64,000 nt of DNA from the NCBI GenBank assembly GCA_035235625.1, contig CP141143.1:37433178-37497177 (forward strand). Direction: 5' to 3'. Both the position numbers and the translations under genes were made by a program. Shown piece by piece: positions 34,330 through 46,689 of the stretch (within the stretch, counting starts at the first letter, position 1; each line of letters starts with the position of its first letter). Origin of the DNA: Saururus chinensis (Eukaryota > Streptophyta > Magnoliopsida > Piperales > Saururaceae). Under the pieces are notes generated by a model. That model saw nothing but the letters and a program-made list of their open reading frames with translations, made no database searches and had not been told where the DNA came from.

Positions 34330-36455
34330 TGTAAGATCCTTGAACTTGAACCGGCTTATTTTATCCAATTTAATTGCTTTTGTGTGGTTTAATGCTAATT
34401 CTGATCAATTTTGACTCTTTTTTAATTTAAATTGGTTATTAAACATTTTAACCAAAATTTTCTTCATATTTCATGTTTTTAAGTTAATTTAAGATATTTA
34501 GAATTTTTATGGAAATTTTTGAAATTTTCACTACTTTCTCAAAAAATTAGTTTGTGGGACCCACCATGGGCCCTACGGGTAAAATTAGAATTTTTAGCCT
34601 TAATTGTCCCTAACATTAACCTAAGACCCTAGGTAATTATTTTAAAATTTTTAGACATCAAATTTGGTTTCACATAAACAAAGTTTACTATTTTTAGTAT
34701 AAAATCCTATTTGTACCCCATTAGTTAATTAGGTCTACCCCACCCTTTTACTATAAAAGGAAAGAGGCAGCCACTTTCCCAATTGGGAAAGGGATGAGAC
34801 CTTGTGAATTAGAGCCTAATCCCTATTTTCTTAATGGAGAAAAAAGATTAAGGTAAGATTTTGCTTAATAATATTCTATTAATCCATTAAGGTTTTGCTT
34901 AAATCTTTCAAATCTCTTCATTTCCTTTAAATCAATCTCGATTTTCACTTAAAAACTACTGATTTGAGTTCTATTTCAAACCTAATATTTGGAATTTCGT
35001 TTTTGGGTCTGTTGAACACTAGATCTACATGTTCTTGAAGGTTTTAGGTGTTTTGAAACCGGATTTGAGAAGTATTAATAAAAATCATGTTTTTGGGTAG
35101 GTTTTAAAGGAGTTTAAGGAGTCATTTCGAATCAAGAACTTGTTGGAAGGTACGGGTTTTAGTCTCAAATATTGTTGTGATTCGGATTTAAGCTTTAATG
35201 TAGTTTTGAAATGGGTTCCATGATTATGAGCTTTAATGGTGATTTGAGAAAGGTTTGATTTTTAATGAAATTTCTTGGGGTTTATGCTTGCTAATGGTTA
35301 GATTTGATGTTCTGGAGGTATTAATTTGATTTTCATATAGTTTGGGGATGAGATTTGATGTTTTATTAAGTGTATGTGAAGTTTCGGTTTTGAATACGAG
35401 GTGGGGAAGATGAACCAAAATATGTTGTTATGCCGATCGACAAGCCGTTCAAACGGCTAAACGACATTGCAGGCCGATCTAACAACAATACTGCAGTTTG
35501 GCTACTTTTGTTCCTTTTGTTTATTCTGATGTTTTTATTCTTCAATACTATTTCCTATATTCATGTTGAGTATTTTGGGTTATAATGAGCTACTAGAAGG
35601 GTATATTATTGATGTTGGAAATTATGGAGAATATTTGAGTAATATGTGAAATTGCATGTTGTTGGCTACACATGTTTGAATTGCTATCTTGAATCTATAA
35701 TTGAATGATTCCTTATGTTTGAGCATGATTCCAGTAAGATTATAGCATGGTAATGAACTGATATGTCTTCATGTAATGTGATTAAATTATAGGTGATTGA
35801 TGATGATTAGTCAAGTGTAGTGTAAATATACTTGCACAAGTTTAGAATGAGGTTACACTTGACTTGATTGATGGTTTTCGATGGTTTTCACCCATGATTT
35901 CAATTGGAACCATGAATATATGTTAATGTGCATGTGTGGTAGGATGATGAGTTAATTATAAGGCATATTCATATGCTTATAGTTAAATATTTCTACCATG
36001 CACGCACACATGTCTGGGATGATTATGATTATGTTTAATATTATGATGATAAATGATGCATGAGGGGCTGAATTGAGCACTTATTATGAATTAGGGTTAA
36101 TGTATGCCTTGCCCACATATGTATGCATCACGAAACGGATTTCCGATTGAGACTTTATCGAGGTTAGCCGTGTTTGATCAATTGGATGTAATGATGTGAG
36201 ATTGCGTACTGGATTAGTCGATCGTCAACTTATCAGAAATTGGTTGGTTCGAAATGACATGATTTCGATTTGAGTTCCTATGTGGAACTTGGATACTCCC
36301 TGGGTTGAGTCGATCTAAATTGAGTTGAGTTGAATGGGGAAAAGTTGTGTACTTGTCTTGCAGTTGAGATTTCTTGAGATAGTCATATGGACCCTAAGAA
36401 TCTAGAGTAGTATGCCTTTGTGCACCGGCTACCACGTGTATTAGGTTTCCTGTGT
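34330..36455 (+). mobile_element. 3' LTR of element A, first segment
   Basis: Starts TGTAAGATCC at 34330. 36240-36450 matches 24720-24940 closely; the earlier part is only distantly similar to 17021-24000. It is interrupted at 36455 by element B, flanked by TGTGT, and resumes at 52922. No gene is seen in it. Confidence 0.8.
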
Positions 36456-36746
36456 TATTGTGCACGTTCACCCAGACTCTCTATTTAGCTTTTATTTCAG
36501 TGCATTAGGCTATTTTCTTTTGTATTTGCTTATGTAATATGTCAGTTATTTGTATTGGACAAGCTAGTGGCCCATGGATTAGCTGGGCCGACTAGCTGGC
36601 ATGTTCCCCTAGGAGAGGGAGCACAACTCCCTATATGGGTTGTCCCCTTCCTTGTGTTTTGGTTTTGCAATAGAAATTATTCTGATTTCCTTCCCTTTCT
36701 TCTTTGTAGAGTTCAAGCTACCGTTGTGCCTACATTGGGCACAACA
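36456..36746 (+). repeat. 5' LTR of B
   Basis: Starts tattgtgcac (TG changed to TA; the 3' copy keeps tgttgtgcac) and ends gcacaaca. The TATA-like ttataaatag of the 3' copy is ttttgcaatag here, so this copy has probably lost its promoter. It has a 20-odd-base insertion near 36610 and lacks a similar-sized stretch near 36710, relative to the 3' LTR. Confidence 0.9.
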
Positions 36747-36760
36747 TTGGTATCAGAGCC
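36747..36760 (+). promoter_or_regulatory. Primer binding site of B
   Basis: ttggtatcagagcc immediately after the LTR, an intact match to the initiator Met-tRNA-type site of plant Ty3/gypsy elements. Confidence 0.9.
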
Positions 36761-36776
36761 TTCACGATCTCCGGCC

Positions 36777-38100
36777 ATGGCACGAGGCAAACAACCCTCC
36801 ATGACCGTGGAAGTTCAACCCGAGAAGGAGGCCACAACCTCAGTAGATAGCCCAAAAACTATTTTGGAGACCCTTAGCGCTCCTACCCTAGCGCAGATCA
36901 ATTCTAAGATCGAGTCCTTGAGTGTGACCATGGCCAAGATCGACTCTCTTAGCCTGGTAGTGGCTCAGCTTCAGGCAAAATGCATAGTGCCATTGTTGGC
37001 CAGGACAAAGCAAGCCACCATGGAGAAGGGGGAACTATCCCAGGCCCCCGAATTGTGTCGTCTTGACCCTCAAGCGACGACAAACAAGGACGCATGTGTT
37101 CCCCAGGGTCCTGTGTGCTTTGGCACAATCGATCAAGCTGTAGAAGGGAGGTGTCAGGCCTGGGATATACGAGCACACTAGGTGTTCGAGAAAATGCCCC
37201 AATGATGCTGCTGCCCAAAAACTTATTTTAGGAGATGGAGGACGACTTGTAAGAGTACTGGGCCTCGTTTGGCCCGCCTGCAATTCCCACGCTATAATGG
37301 GGACGACGACCTAGTAGAGTGGCTGTACAAGGCTGAGAAGTTTTTTGCCTACCAGGGAACGCACTCCGCGGTTGAACGGCTGTGCATAGCCGCATTCCAC
37401 CTAGATGGTGACACTTCTGTTTGGTTCTAGAGCTTCGAGAAGGAGGTGTGTTACCCCACTTGGGCCACCTTCTCTAATGAACTGTGCATCAAGTTTGGCC
37501 CCAATGAATTCTAGGACTTCAACGAGATGCTCTCCACGCTACGCCAAACCACCACCATTCAGGCCTATTATACAGAGTTCATGAAGGTTGCTAACTACCT
37601 CCCAAATTGGCCAGTGGTAGCCTTGTTGGGATGTTCAAGAAAGGTCTCAAACCGGATATATCTGAGGAGATGCGCCATCTTCCATGCTCCAGTATGCGGG
37701 ACATCGTGCGACATGCACGAATTGAGGAGGAGAAATTGGCTAGACAGCAGAGAGGGGGGCAGCTTGGGCCCTTCCCACAACCTAGTGTCAGCACTAGCCC
37801 CCTTCCTCCCCCAATCAGTAGCTTGGTGACAGGTCAATCTGGCCAACAATCCCCTCATCCAGGCCTAGTTGTCCGTTGTCTCACACCAGCGCGAATGGAG
37901 GAACGTTAGTCCAAGGGGCTCTGCTTCTGTTGTGATGAGAAGTTCATTCCAGGGCATCGTTGTTCTGTCAAAGGCAGCCTCCTTGTGGAGGAGATCAAAG
38001 AGGAGGAGAATGTGGTAGACATGGCTGACTCTTCCCACTACGACAACGTATTGCCCGAGATCTCTGTCCATGCCTTCTCGGGGGCATTTACTCCTCGTAC
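36777..38100 (+). pseudogene. Gag of element B
   Basis: From the ATG of MARGKQPSMTVEVQPEKEAT a 135-codon stretch stays open to 37181. It then shifts to LQFPRYNGDDDLVEWLYKAE (37276-), GTHSAVERLCIAAFHLDGDT and a conserved capsid-like segment. The frame 37607-37909 contains FKKGLKPDISEEMRHLPCSS, followed by the zinc-knuckle-like CFCCDEKFIPGHRC (37922-37963). The knuckle keeps Cys-Cys-His-Cys in a wider spacing than the standard CCHC; F and I share this, so it is a family trait. At least three frameshifts and several TAG stops. Confidence 0.8.
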
Positions 38101-38420
38101 GATGAGGGTTCAAGGCCACCTCAAGCGGTAGCAAGTGGCCATCTTGATCGATAGCGGCTCCACCCATAACTTCATCAACGATAAGGTGGCTCAGTGACTA
38201 GGCTGCTTTGTGTCGGATTCGAAGCCCTTCGATGTGTTGATTGGTGAAAGGAAGCATCTAAGGAGCTCTAGCATATGTACTCAGGTCACCCTCTCCATCC
38301 AAGGCCATACCTTCATCACCGACCTATTCTTACTGCCCACGAAGGGTGTGGACATGGTGTTAGGGGTTCAGTGGCTATAGGAGCTTGGGGATGTGGTATG
38401 GAACTTCATATATATGGTTA
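38100..38420 (+). pseudogene. Protease of element B
   Basis: VAILIDSGSTHNFINDKVAQ shows an intact D-S-G active site. It is followed by a TGA and then KPFDVLIGERKHLRSSSICT, FLLPTKGVDMVLGVQWL. A TAG follows VQWL. It lies between gag and RT as in F. Confidence 0.8.
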
Positions 38421-38549
38421 TGGATTTTGAGGTGCAAGGGCAGCAAGTTTGGATTCAAGGGTCTCAGCCGAGAACCCTTCTCTCAGCCCAATCAGCAAGC
38501 TCCTTCCAGTTCACACCCCAAGGGTTCCTCCTCCAACAACGAGCAGCGG

Positions 38550-39500
38550 TCGAGGTACATCAAGACAAGCTACCTAAGGATCTTCTTGACTTGTTGGCAG
38601 ATCATAGTGATGTGTTTGCTAAGCCAAAGGGCCTCCCACCAGTGCGGCCTCATGATCACCACATCCCCATCATTCCAGGGGCATCTCCGACTAATGTCCA
38701 CTCTTACCGCTATCCTCACATCCAGAAGGCGGAGATAGAGCATCTCATCACCGACATGCTGCAGTTTGGTATCTTCCACCCTAGCACAAGTTCTTTTTCC
38801 TCCCTGTGTTGCCGGTTTGTAAGAAGGATGACACTTGGCGGTTTTGTGTCGACTACCGGGCCTTGAATGCTATCACCGTCAAGGACAAGTACCCCATTCC
38901 CGTGATTGAGGAGCTTCTAGATGATTTGGCCATTGGTTTAGTCTTCAGCAAACTCGACCTTTGGTCGGGTTACCATAAGATTCCGGTGCAGCCAGCCGAT
39001 GTGCACAAGACTGCCTTCTGAACTCATGACGGCCATTTCGAGTTCCTTGTCATGCCATTCTGGCTGACCAATGCCCCCTCCACCTTTCAGAGTCTTATGA
39101 ACGATCTCTTCATGCCTTTCCTCCGCTGCTTCATCTTGGTTTTCTTCGATGATATCCTTGTCTACAACAAGTCTTGGGCAGAGCACTTAGAGCATCTTAG
39201 GTCTATCTTCTCCACTCTGAGGGATAACTCATTATTTCTTAAGTTTTCAAAGTGTTCTTTTGGCAACCCACAGGTTGATTACCTGGGACACATCATCTCT
39301 CAGGACGGGGTCACCCCTGACCCATCTAAGGTGGCCACCATGCTCTCTTGGCCAATGCATACCTATTTTCGTGCCTTGCAAGGTTTCTTGGGCCTCACTG
39401 GCTACTATCGGAGGTTCATTAGCCACTATGGAGATATTGCTCAGACCCTTATAGAGCTCCTAAAGAAGGGTGGGTTCGGTTGGACATAAGCTGCTCAAGT
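38550..39500 (+). pseudogene. Reverse transcriptase of element B
   Basis: The frame 38393-38866 carries LLADHSDVFAKPKGLPPVRP and IQKAEIEHLITDMLQFGI. A frameshift near 38800 gives [36 protein letters not shown] and [15 protein letters not shown]. After a TGA at 39019 the open frame 39052-39489 holds LTNAPSTFQSLMNDLF, the intact active site FFDDILVYNKS, VDYLGHIISQDGVTPDPSKV and GFLGLTGYYRRFI. Only a few lesions remain, making B one of the best preserved copies. Confidence 0.85.
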
Positions 39501-39993
39501 TGCCTTTGAGAAGCTGAAGCAATATATGGCCTCCACCCCTGTTCTCATTCTTCCTAATTTCAAATGCCCTTTTGTGGTTGAAATGGATGCTCTTGAGGTG
39601 GGCCTGGGGGTGGTGCTATTGCAGGACGAGCACCCCATTGCCTACTTCAATAAGGCTTTGGTTGGCCGCTCCCTGTCCCTATCCATTTATGAGAAGGAGA
39701 TGCTGGCTATCATCCTTGCCATCGACAAGTGGCGACCTTACTTGCTTGGCTGCCGCTTCCTAATCCACACTAACCACCAGCCTTTGAAGTACTTCATCGA
39801 GTAGTGGGTGTCCACTCCAGCACAACAGCTATGGGTTAGTAAGTTGCTAGGATATGATTATGAGGTCCTCTACAAGAAAAGGTCAGACAACACTGTGGCC
39901 AACGCCCTTTCTCACACATCTACCTCCGGTTCATGCTTGGCCCTCTCTACTCCATCCTGCCCCTTCATTGTTGAGTTGCAACAGGCATACAGT
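39500..39993 (+). pseudogene. RNase H and integrase start of element B
   Basis: 39526-39804 carries VVEMDALEVGLGVVLLQDEH, YEKEMLAIILAIDKWRPYLL and FLIHTNHQPLKYF. The third catalytic Asp (TDH in F) is Asn. After a TAG, 39808 onward gives LWVSKLLGYDYEVLYKKRS.. and reaches FIVELQQAYS, where element C interrupts. The matching continuation is at 51232. Confidence 0.85.
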
Positions 39994-41018
39994 GAGAATG
40001 ACTAAAAAATTCACGATAAAAATTTTAGTCTTTAATAAAGATGATTTTAGAGCTTTTAATAATTTTTTTATTAGTTAAATATTTTTATGTGGTAATATTT
40101 TATAAGATTATGGTAGAGCTCGAAGAAATGAGCGTAACGAGTCAAAAACCTTGTAAATCGGAGGTCGGGAGTGAAAGTTATGACCTCGAGAAGCGTGACT
40201 TAACTAACGGGACTCACTTATAAAATATGGGTAAACATATTCATAAGTGTCATGGTTTTGTAGGGCTCATCAATACGAGTGCAATGGTACCAAGAACGCG
40301 CAAAACGAAGATCAGGGTAAATAGTTATGACAATTTAAAGTTATAAGGTTTAAAAAAAAAGAAATAAAAAAATAAAAGGTGGCGCGTAACGGACGTTCTG
40401 GCGTGCATTCGTGGTGGGCGCCACCAAAAATGGCAGCGCACCACCAATTTTGGCGGCGCGGCACTACCCGGTGGGCTGTGCCGCTGCCTATAAATAGGGG
40501 ATGGGGGTGAAAATTGGTTTTCACCCCCAATTCTTCATTCTCTCCTTGTTTTCTTTTCTTCACTTTTGAGCCATCTTACGTCCATTTTAACCCGTTCAAA
40601 AACCGTTTCCTTCTAAATCGAGGGTGTTCTTCACAATGAAAGGGTTATTTTCTTAAACCGACCTCTCTATGATAGAGAAAACCGTATCTTCCTTCTCATT
40701 TTCTCCATATCATTTTTATACTATTTCTGGGTGATTTCAAGTCCAATTCTGCTCGTTCAAAAGGCATTGTCCACTCAAGTGATCGTGCTGAACGCTGTGG
40801 TGGGGTTATTTTTATCGTCTAAAGCCTCTATATTTACGCACCTTATACCTAAGGTTAAGGTAGGGTGTTTTAAAGTCTAAATAACTGCTTTGCTGATTAG
40901 AGTCAGTTTCTCTTGAAGTGTTTGATTTATATATGAGTATAATGTTGGTTGGATTTTTGCTTAAATTATGTGATTAGTTTGCTACATATATCGATATGAA
41001 TTGATTTTGTACGCACTA
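39994..41018 (+). repeat. 5' LTR of C, part before D
   Basis: Starts at the aatgactaaaaaattcacg block equivalent to TGTAATGACTCAAAAATTCACG at 49519; the terminal bases are altered. It contains a TATA box, tataaatag, at 40489-40497 after a GC-rich hairpin-prone stretch (40378-40486), followed by a CT-rich leader, as in the 3' LTR. It breaks at 41018 where D is inserted. Confidence 0.85.
40489..40497 (+). promoter_or_regulatory. TATA box of C's 5' LTR
   Basis: tataaatag in the context gccgctgcctataaatagggga, repeated at 50058-50066 in the 3' LTR. It is likely the retroelement promoter; transcription would start some 30 bases downstream. Confidence 0.7.
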
Positions 41019-44000
41019 TGTCATGCCCCGGCCATGCCCGACCCAAGCCGAACCCGGTCCAAGGGCCGGTCAAGCGCGCGGGGGCGACGAAGTGAAATTG
41101 AGAAACGATTCTAGCGGAAGACTTAATCCCTAACCACGGGCGATTAACAGCAACACGGAGTGCGCACAATCCTTTGAGCAAGAGTAAATAAAAGGGAAGA
41201 AAAGGTGTTGCTTAACACAAAGTAAACAACAATCTCAAACCCACAAACTTAGTTTAAGTAAAGCCCATACCGGCTCAAAATAAGTCATAAGCAAACATAA
41301 CTGTAACATGTGACATAAAACCACAACAAGAACCCTACACAAAGGTTCGAACATAAAGCATGAAAGAAACGATGATAAGTCACACAACGATCTCCATCAT
41401 CACACCCAAGCTACCTCTGACCTTTCCTCAAAAAGGCAATCCTGTCCGTCTGCGTGTCGCACCACGCAGCCCCAAATCAAAACACAAAAGAGGGGTGAGT
41501 TTTAATACTCAGCAATGGTTTTAATATCACTGTCAACGTAGAAAATACGATAGCTTAGAAATGAGATCGTTTCAGATCAAAGATTTACATGGTGCATCAC
41601 TTTCTGATCACACATTCATATCACTTAACACTGCATCAAAATGCATAATTCAACCTGCATGGATGTATCTCTAGCATACATATTCCCACATGCATTCACA
41701 TCATAACCAATCCTGCATGGATGTATCTCTAACATACATATTCCACATGCATAACATCAAAATCAACATGCATGGATGTATCTCTAACATACATATTCCA
41801 CATGCCTAACATCAACATCAACATGCATGGATGTATCTCTAACATACATATTCCACATGCATAACATCAAAATCAACATGCATGGATGTATCTCTAACAT
41901 ACATATTCCACATGCATAACATCAACATCAACATGCATGGATGTATCTCTAACATACATATTCCACATGCATAACATCAAAATCAGCATGCATGGATGTA
42001 TCTCTAACATACATAATCCACATGCATAACATCAAAATCAGCATGCATGGATGTATCTCTAACATACATAATCCACATGCATAGCATCATCACAATCAAC
42101 CTCCATCAAGGAGTAATCACACATTAATGTCACACAGACGGGAGCATAGACAAGGCCACGAAGGCGTGTCATGGTACAAAATTCTACACAAGAATTCAAG
42201 AAAGATCGGGGTTGTCAATCCCTAATACTGCTCGCCCTGGACGATCCTGGCCAAGGATGTCCCATTCTCACACAGAGAATCTAGAGCATGGGTGTTCGCC
42301 CAGGGACATCTCCTGCGGAGGGAAGAGCCCGAGTTCTCACACAGAACCCTAGAACACGTGGTAGCGGGGGGCACACGGCATACCACACTGGATTCTCTGG
42401 GACCAGATGACACACATAATAATATTCTCACATATCCGCAAGACAAGTACACAACTCGTCCCCACATCATTCCATTAAACAAGACTCAACCCGGGGAGTG
42501 CACTCGTTCCACACAGGAACTCCAAATCGTTCCACACAGGAACTTCAAATCAAAATATGTCCTTTCGGACCAATCAACTTGCGATTAATCCACGACCGAT
42601 AAACCCGGCACACAATTCCATCACATTGCATCCAATCGGTCAAATTTGATTAATCACGATGAAGCCTCAATTGGAAATCCATTTTCATGATGCGTGCAGC
42701 ATGGTACATGCGTGGGCAAAACATACATGAACCCTAATCATGATAAGTGCTCTCACCAGCCCCTAATGCATCATTCATAATCACGATATTAAGCTTCAAC
42801 ATCATCATTTAACCCCCACATGTGTGTGTGTAACTAGTAGAAGCCTTTCACATGATGCATATTAACATGCTTGAAAATCAACTCACTACCACACTACACA
42901 TGTGAATTTCTACCTAAACATGAATTCCAAATGGAAATCATAGTAGAAGAATCGTTGAAATCTTAGCTAGATTCAAAACTCAACCACAAAGGCTAAACAC
43001 CTATAACATCACTCATTTCATCATTGAGTCATGGCATTCACCAACATTCACACACCATTAATCACAATTTATCATAACAATCTGTCCAACAATGATTGTA
43101 GTCCTACTGAAATATGCTTAACCAAAGGGAAACAACTATTCATAATTTCAAAATAACGATTCCAACATCATGCCACAAAACATAAGTCATTCCACCATCA
43201 CTAAGCATATATCTCAACTCCATAAACTCAATAGCATGCATTTTCAGTAGCCTAACATAGCTTAAAATACTCCACATTCATATAAAATTGGCAAGCTAAA
43301 GTGGAATCATCAAAATAGGCATCATACACACAACATACAATTTCCTGTGTAGCCGATCGATTGCCCTTCAGGCCGTTCGATCGGTTACACGCAAAATTTT
43401 GAAATTTTCAGTTCAGCCGATCGATCGCCCTGCAAGGGCGATCGATCGCCAACACGGCAGAACAGTCATCTTCTTCCTTTCGCAAAATCAAACCGAAACA
43501 CCATAGATAACACTTCAAATCCACATCTAGCACCCTAATCATCATCAAAAGTCCTCCTTGACTTCCAGAATATCAAACCAAACCATAATAATGCAAAACC
43601 CTAAGAAATCGGGATTAAATAATTCTATTTTCTAATCTTACCATTAACACACTAAATCAAGCAAACCATTTCGAAATAAGCCAAAAATGAAGAGTTTTAC
43701 CATGGATAAACAGAGATTTTGAAGACCCATTACCTCAGCACTTGATTAAGCTCGGATTGAAGAGTCACCCTTCTTGAAATCCTTGAAAATACAATGAGTT
43801 TGAATTAAACACCAATGGAAATCGATTTACTTAAGAAATCCCTAATTAAATCTTAGATCTAGGGCTTGTTGGTAGTAAAAATCGAATTTTGAATGTTAGG
43901 GTTTGTAGTAAAACACAAATCAGTAGCTTTTGATGGTCAAAAACGAATTGAATCAAGGGGAAAATGGTAGATTTAGAAGAAATTAAGAGAAAAGCCAAGG

Positions 44001-44550
44001 ATTAGTGCTTAATTAGAGCAAGCTTACCTTAATCGGCTTCTAATTCGGGCCTAAGTGGGGATTAGGCCAGCCTTCCTTCCTTAGCCTATTCCCAAAAATG
44101 GAAATGGCTCAGGTTTGCCCTTTTATAGTAAGGGTTGGGGTAGGCATAGGTAAGTTTTGGGGTGTAAATATGAAAAGTAGGCTAAAAGTGGGTATTTTAC
44201 AAATTTAAGCACGAATTAAGACTAATAAAATTCTGAAAATTTTTTTGTGACCTTAAGTATATGTCTAGGTTCATTTGACATAAAAATAAAATTTTTGACC
44301 GTGGGGCCCACAGGGGTCCCGCCAAAACCCTAATTTTTGGGAAAATAGTGAAAAATCCGAAAAATCTCAAAAATTCACATTTGGTTTAAAATCACTTAAA
44401 ACCACTAATGTTGAAGTTAATTTTGGTTAAAACCATCACAAACTCTATTTATTTACGAAATCACCGAATAAGATCAGAAAACATGTAAATTGCACGATAA
44501 CCCATAATTAAATAAAAATCAAAACCGGTTTAAAGATGAGGGTCTTTACA
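41019..44550 (-). mobile_element. Solo LTR D (3.5 kb), inverted, inside C's 5' LTR
   Basis: Plus strand reads tgtcatgccccgg .. gggtctttaca, flanked by exact CACTA duplications (41014-41018, 44551-44555). The uninterrupted LTR at 50572-50585 reads gtacgcaccatgtagtg. Reverse-complemented it starts TGTAAAGACCCTCATC and ends ..GGCCGGGGCATGACA, matching the termini of A's LTR (TGTAAGATCC .. GCCGGGGTGTGACA), so D is a related long-LTR family. No pol is present, hence a solo LTR. It is the innermost and youngest of the four nested levels. ORFs in it are incidental. Confidence 0.9.
41657..42092 (-). repeat. Eight-copy 55-bp minisatellite inside LTR D
   Basis: Units begin gcatggatgtatctctaaca at 41657, 41715, 41770, 41825, 41880, 41935, 41990 and 42045. 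The last seven starts are exactly 55 bases apart; the first unit is 58. Units differ at only a few positions (for example aaaatcaacat / aacatcaacat / aaaatcagcat). Confidence 0.95.
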
Positions 44551-44555
44551 CACTA

Positions 44556-45205
44556 TGTAGTGTAGTATCGTACACTATTTTGATGCCCGCCGTGAAAATA
44601 ATCGACTAGTGGTGCGCACAGGGTGGAGCATCATGGGGAAACTCCTTCCCTTAGTGGCCTCCATTGTCCCATGAGCGTGGAGGTAGGCCGTTGGGTATCG
44701 CAACTTGTTGATTTGGTTAAATTTGTGAATTTGTTTTGATTTATTTTAAAGATATTTTGTTTAGCATTTTTTTGGATTTTAAATAATCCTACTGAGTATA
44801 AATATACTCACGCACCTCCAGGCTTTGCAGGTGATGCAACAATAGGAGAAGTGAATGAAGAAAAGATTTTCAAATAGTTGTGTGTCTGTTATGTTAATGG
44901 AAAAAAATATATGACCGATATGTAAGGGCACGATGTGCCAGGACAATTATATTTTGGTATAACTACTAGCTCTATGTATAATAAACTTTGGTATGTACAT
45001 TAAGCTTATGTTATAAACTTTTGTTAATATGTTTTAAAATTCTTGGCTTTGCAATTACTCGGATATATTCTACATTGAGTATAAAATGATACAAAAAGAA
45101 AAAATGTTTGGGTTGTTTCTCGTTAATGGCCGTCATGCGTGATTACATATTAATTATGCATATAGATATTATTTTTATATTATTTAGAAATGGGCAGTCA
45201 TTATG
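44556..45205 (+). repeat. 5' LTR of C, part after D
   Basis: Resumes tgtagtgtagtatcgtacac as at 50583 and runs to the LTR end ..gtcattatg (..gtcgttaca in the 3' copy). It includes the polyA-signal-like aataaact near 44989. Confidence 0.85.
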
Positions 45206-45220
45206 TTTGGTATCGGAGCC
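45206..45220 (+). promoter_or_regulatory. Primer binding site of C
   Basis: tttggtatcggagcc directly after the LTR end; one change from ttggtatcagagcc. Confidence 0.85.
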
Positions 45221-45550
45221 CAAGGTTTCACTGTCCTAGAGCAGTAGTTTTAAATCGGTCATATAAATAATTAATATTTTGTTTTTTGTGATTTAATTGA
45301 TGCTACATTTTGCAAAAAATATGTGTTTTTTATCCAAAAGGTTGTTTTATGATGGTTTTTGCTTTTACTTTAAATTATGTAATTAAGTAATTTGTGATTA
45401 TGCAGTCAGGTATTTTGAGCTAAGTGTTTTAAGTACTTTTATATACATGTTTATATGTATGTATGCTAGAAAATATTTATAAGTAATCTCCGTCTGTTTG
45501 AACCATCTTTTCGTGAATCCAAGGTTATTACAATCTACTAGCAGTTGAAA

Positions 45551-46680
45551 ATGACTTCTGCAGTTCATCTATCTGATGATTCCCCCCAAGCAAAAATTGC
45601 AACCCATGGTGCAGTACTATTAGACAACCATATGGAAAATTTCTTCGATATGATGATTCAAAGGATGACCCAGCATATGCAAACTCAAGGATTTCAGCCC
45701 AGTCCTAACCATGGGAGAAACTCTATGGAACCGGTTGAGAATGGCCGGAATGAGAAGGATAATTTACTAGAACGGTTTAAGAAGATTGCTCCAACTTTCA
45801 CAGGAGAGGACGGTCCGGAGGCAGCTGAGAAATGGATTTTGGAGGTAGAAAGAACATTCAAGGCTATGAAAGTGCCAGATGATAGGAAGGTGGATGTTGC
45901 CACTTTCTCTTTAATGGGATAAGCAGCCTTCTGGTGGCCTACAGCAGAGAGAAACTTCTTTCCTAATAAGGAAAACATTAAGTGGGAAGAGTTTAGAAAG
46001 GTACTATATGACAAGTATTTCCCTCCTCATGTTCAGGATAAGAAAGAAAAAGAATTTTTGGATCTTCAGCAAGGGAATATGACAATCACTCAATATGAAA
46101 ACAAGTTTGTAAAGTTACAACGTTTTGCTCCTGACTTCTATCTTACTGAATTAAAGAAAGCTCAAAAATTTGTTAGGGAATTAAATAGTGGACTTCGTGG
46201 TAGAATAGTAGGTTTTCAACCTACTACATTTGCAAAGGTAGTGGAATTGTCTTCTTTAATGAAACAAGAATACCAAGAGTTCCTAGTAGAACGTAAGGAT
46301 CGTGGGCAAAAGAGTAACTCCAAGATTGATGTTAGAAAGAGGAAATTCATGTCTCCTATCTAGAATAGTAATTCTAAATTTCAAAAGCCTCCTGGAACTC
46401 AAATTCAAAAAGAGAAGAAATTAGAAAAGTGTTCTAAATGTTACCGGATCCATCCACTTGGAGTTTGTTTCTATGTTGAGGGACGCTGCTTTGCTTGTGG
46501 CGAGTTGGGGCATCAGATAAATACCCAAAAATGAAGAATCATGAGGCTGAATGATGATGCTTTTCTTGTGGCGAACTGGGACACAAGATTAAGAAAGGCC
46601 CGAAAAGGAAGAACCAAGAAGAGATTAAGACAGAGAAGAAGCCTAAGGGTCAAGGACGAGTTTATGCCATCACAGTAGAA
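45551..46680 (+). pseudogene. Gag of element C
   Basis: Starts at MTSAVHLSDDSPQAKIATHG after a 330-base leader. LLERFKKIAPTFTGEDGPEA and AEKWILEVERTFKAM are typical of plant gypsy capsid N-termini. One TAA at 45920 (SLMG*AAFWW) is followed by an uninterrupted capsid stretch with WEEFRKVLYDKYFPPHVQDK and FLDLQQGNMTITQYENKFVK up to a stop at 46361. Then come two zinc-knuckle-like copies, CFACGELGHQINTQK (about 46487) and [16 protein letters not shown] (about 46562). In both, the last Cys of the CCHC box is missing. The two copies look like a duplication of about 75 bases. Confidence 0.85.
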
Positions 46681-46689
46681 GAAGCACAA

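Noticed and set aside
41657-42092. Regular repeat array that could be taken for a CRISPR array
   Set aside because: Units are contiguous with no unique spacers, in plant DNA inside an LTR bounded by a 5-bp duplication; it is a minisatellite.
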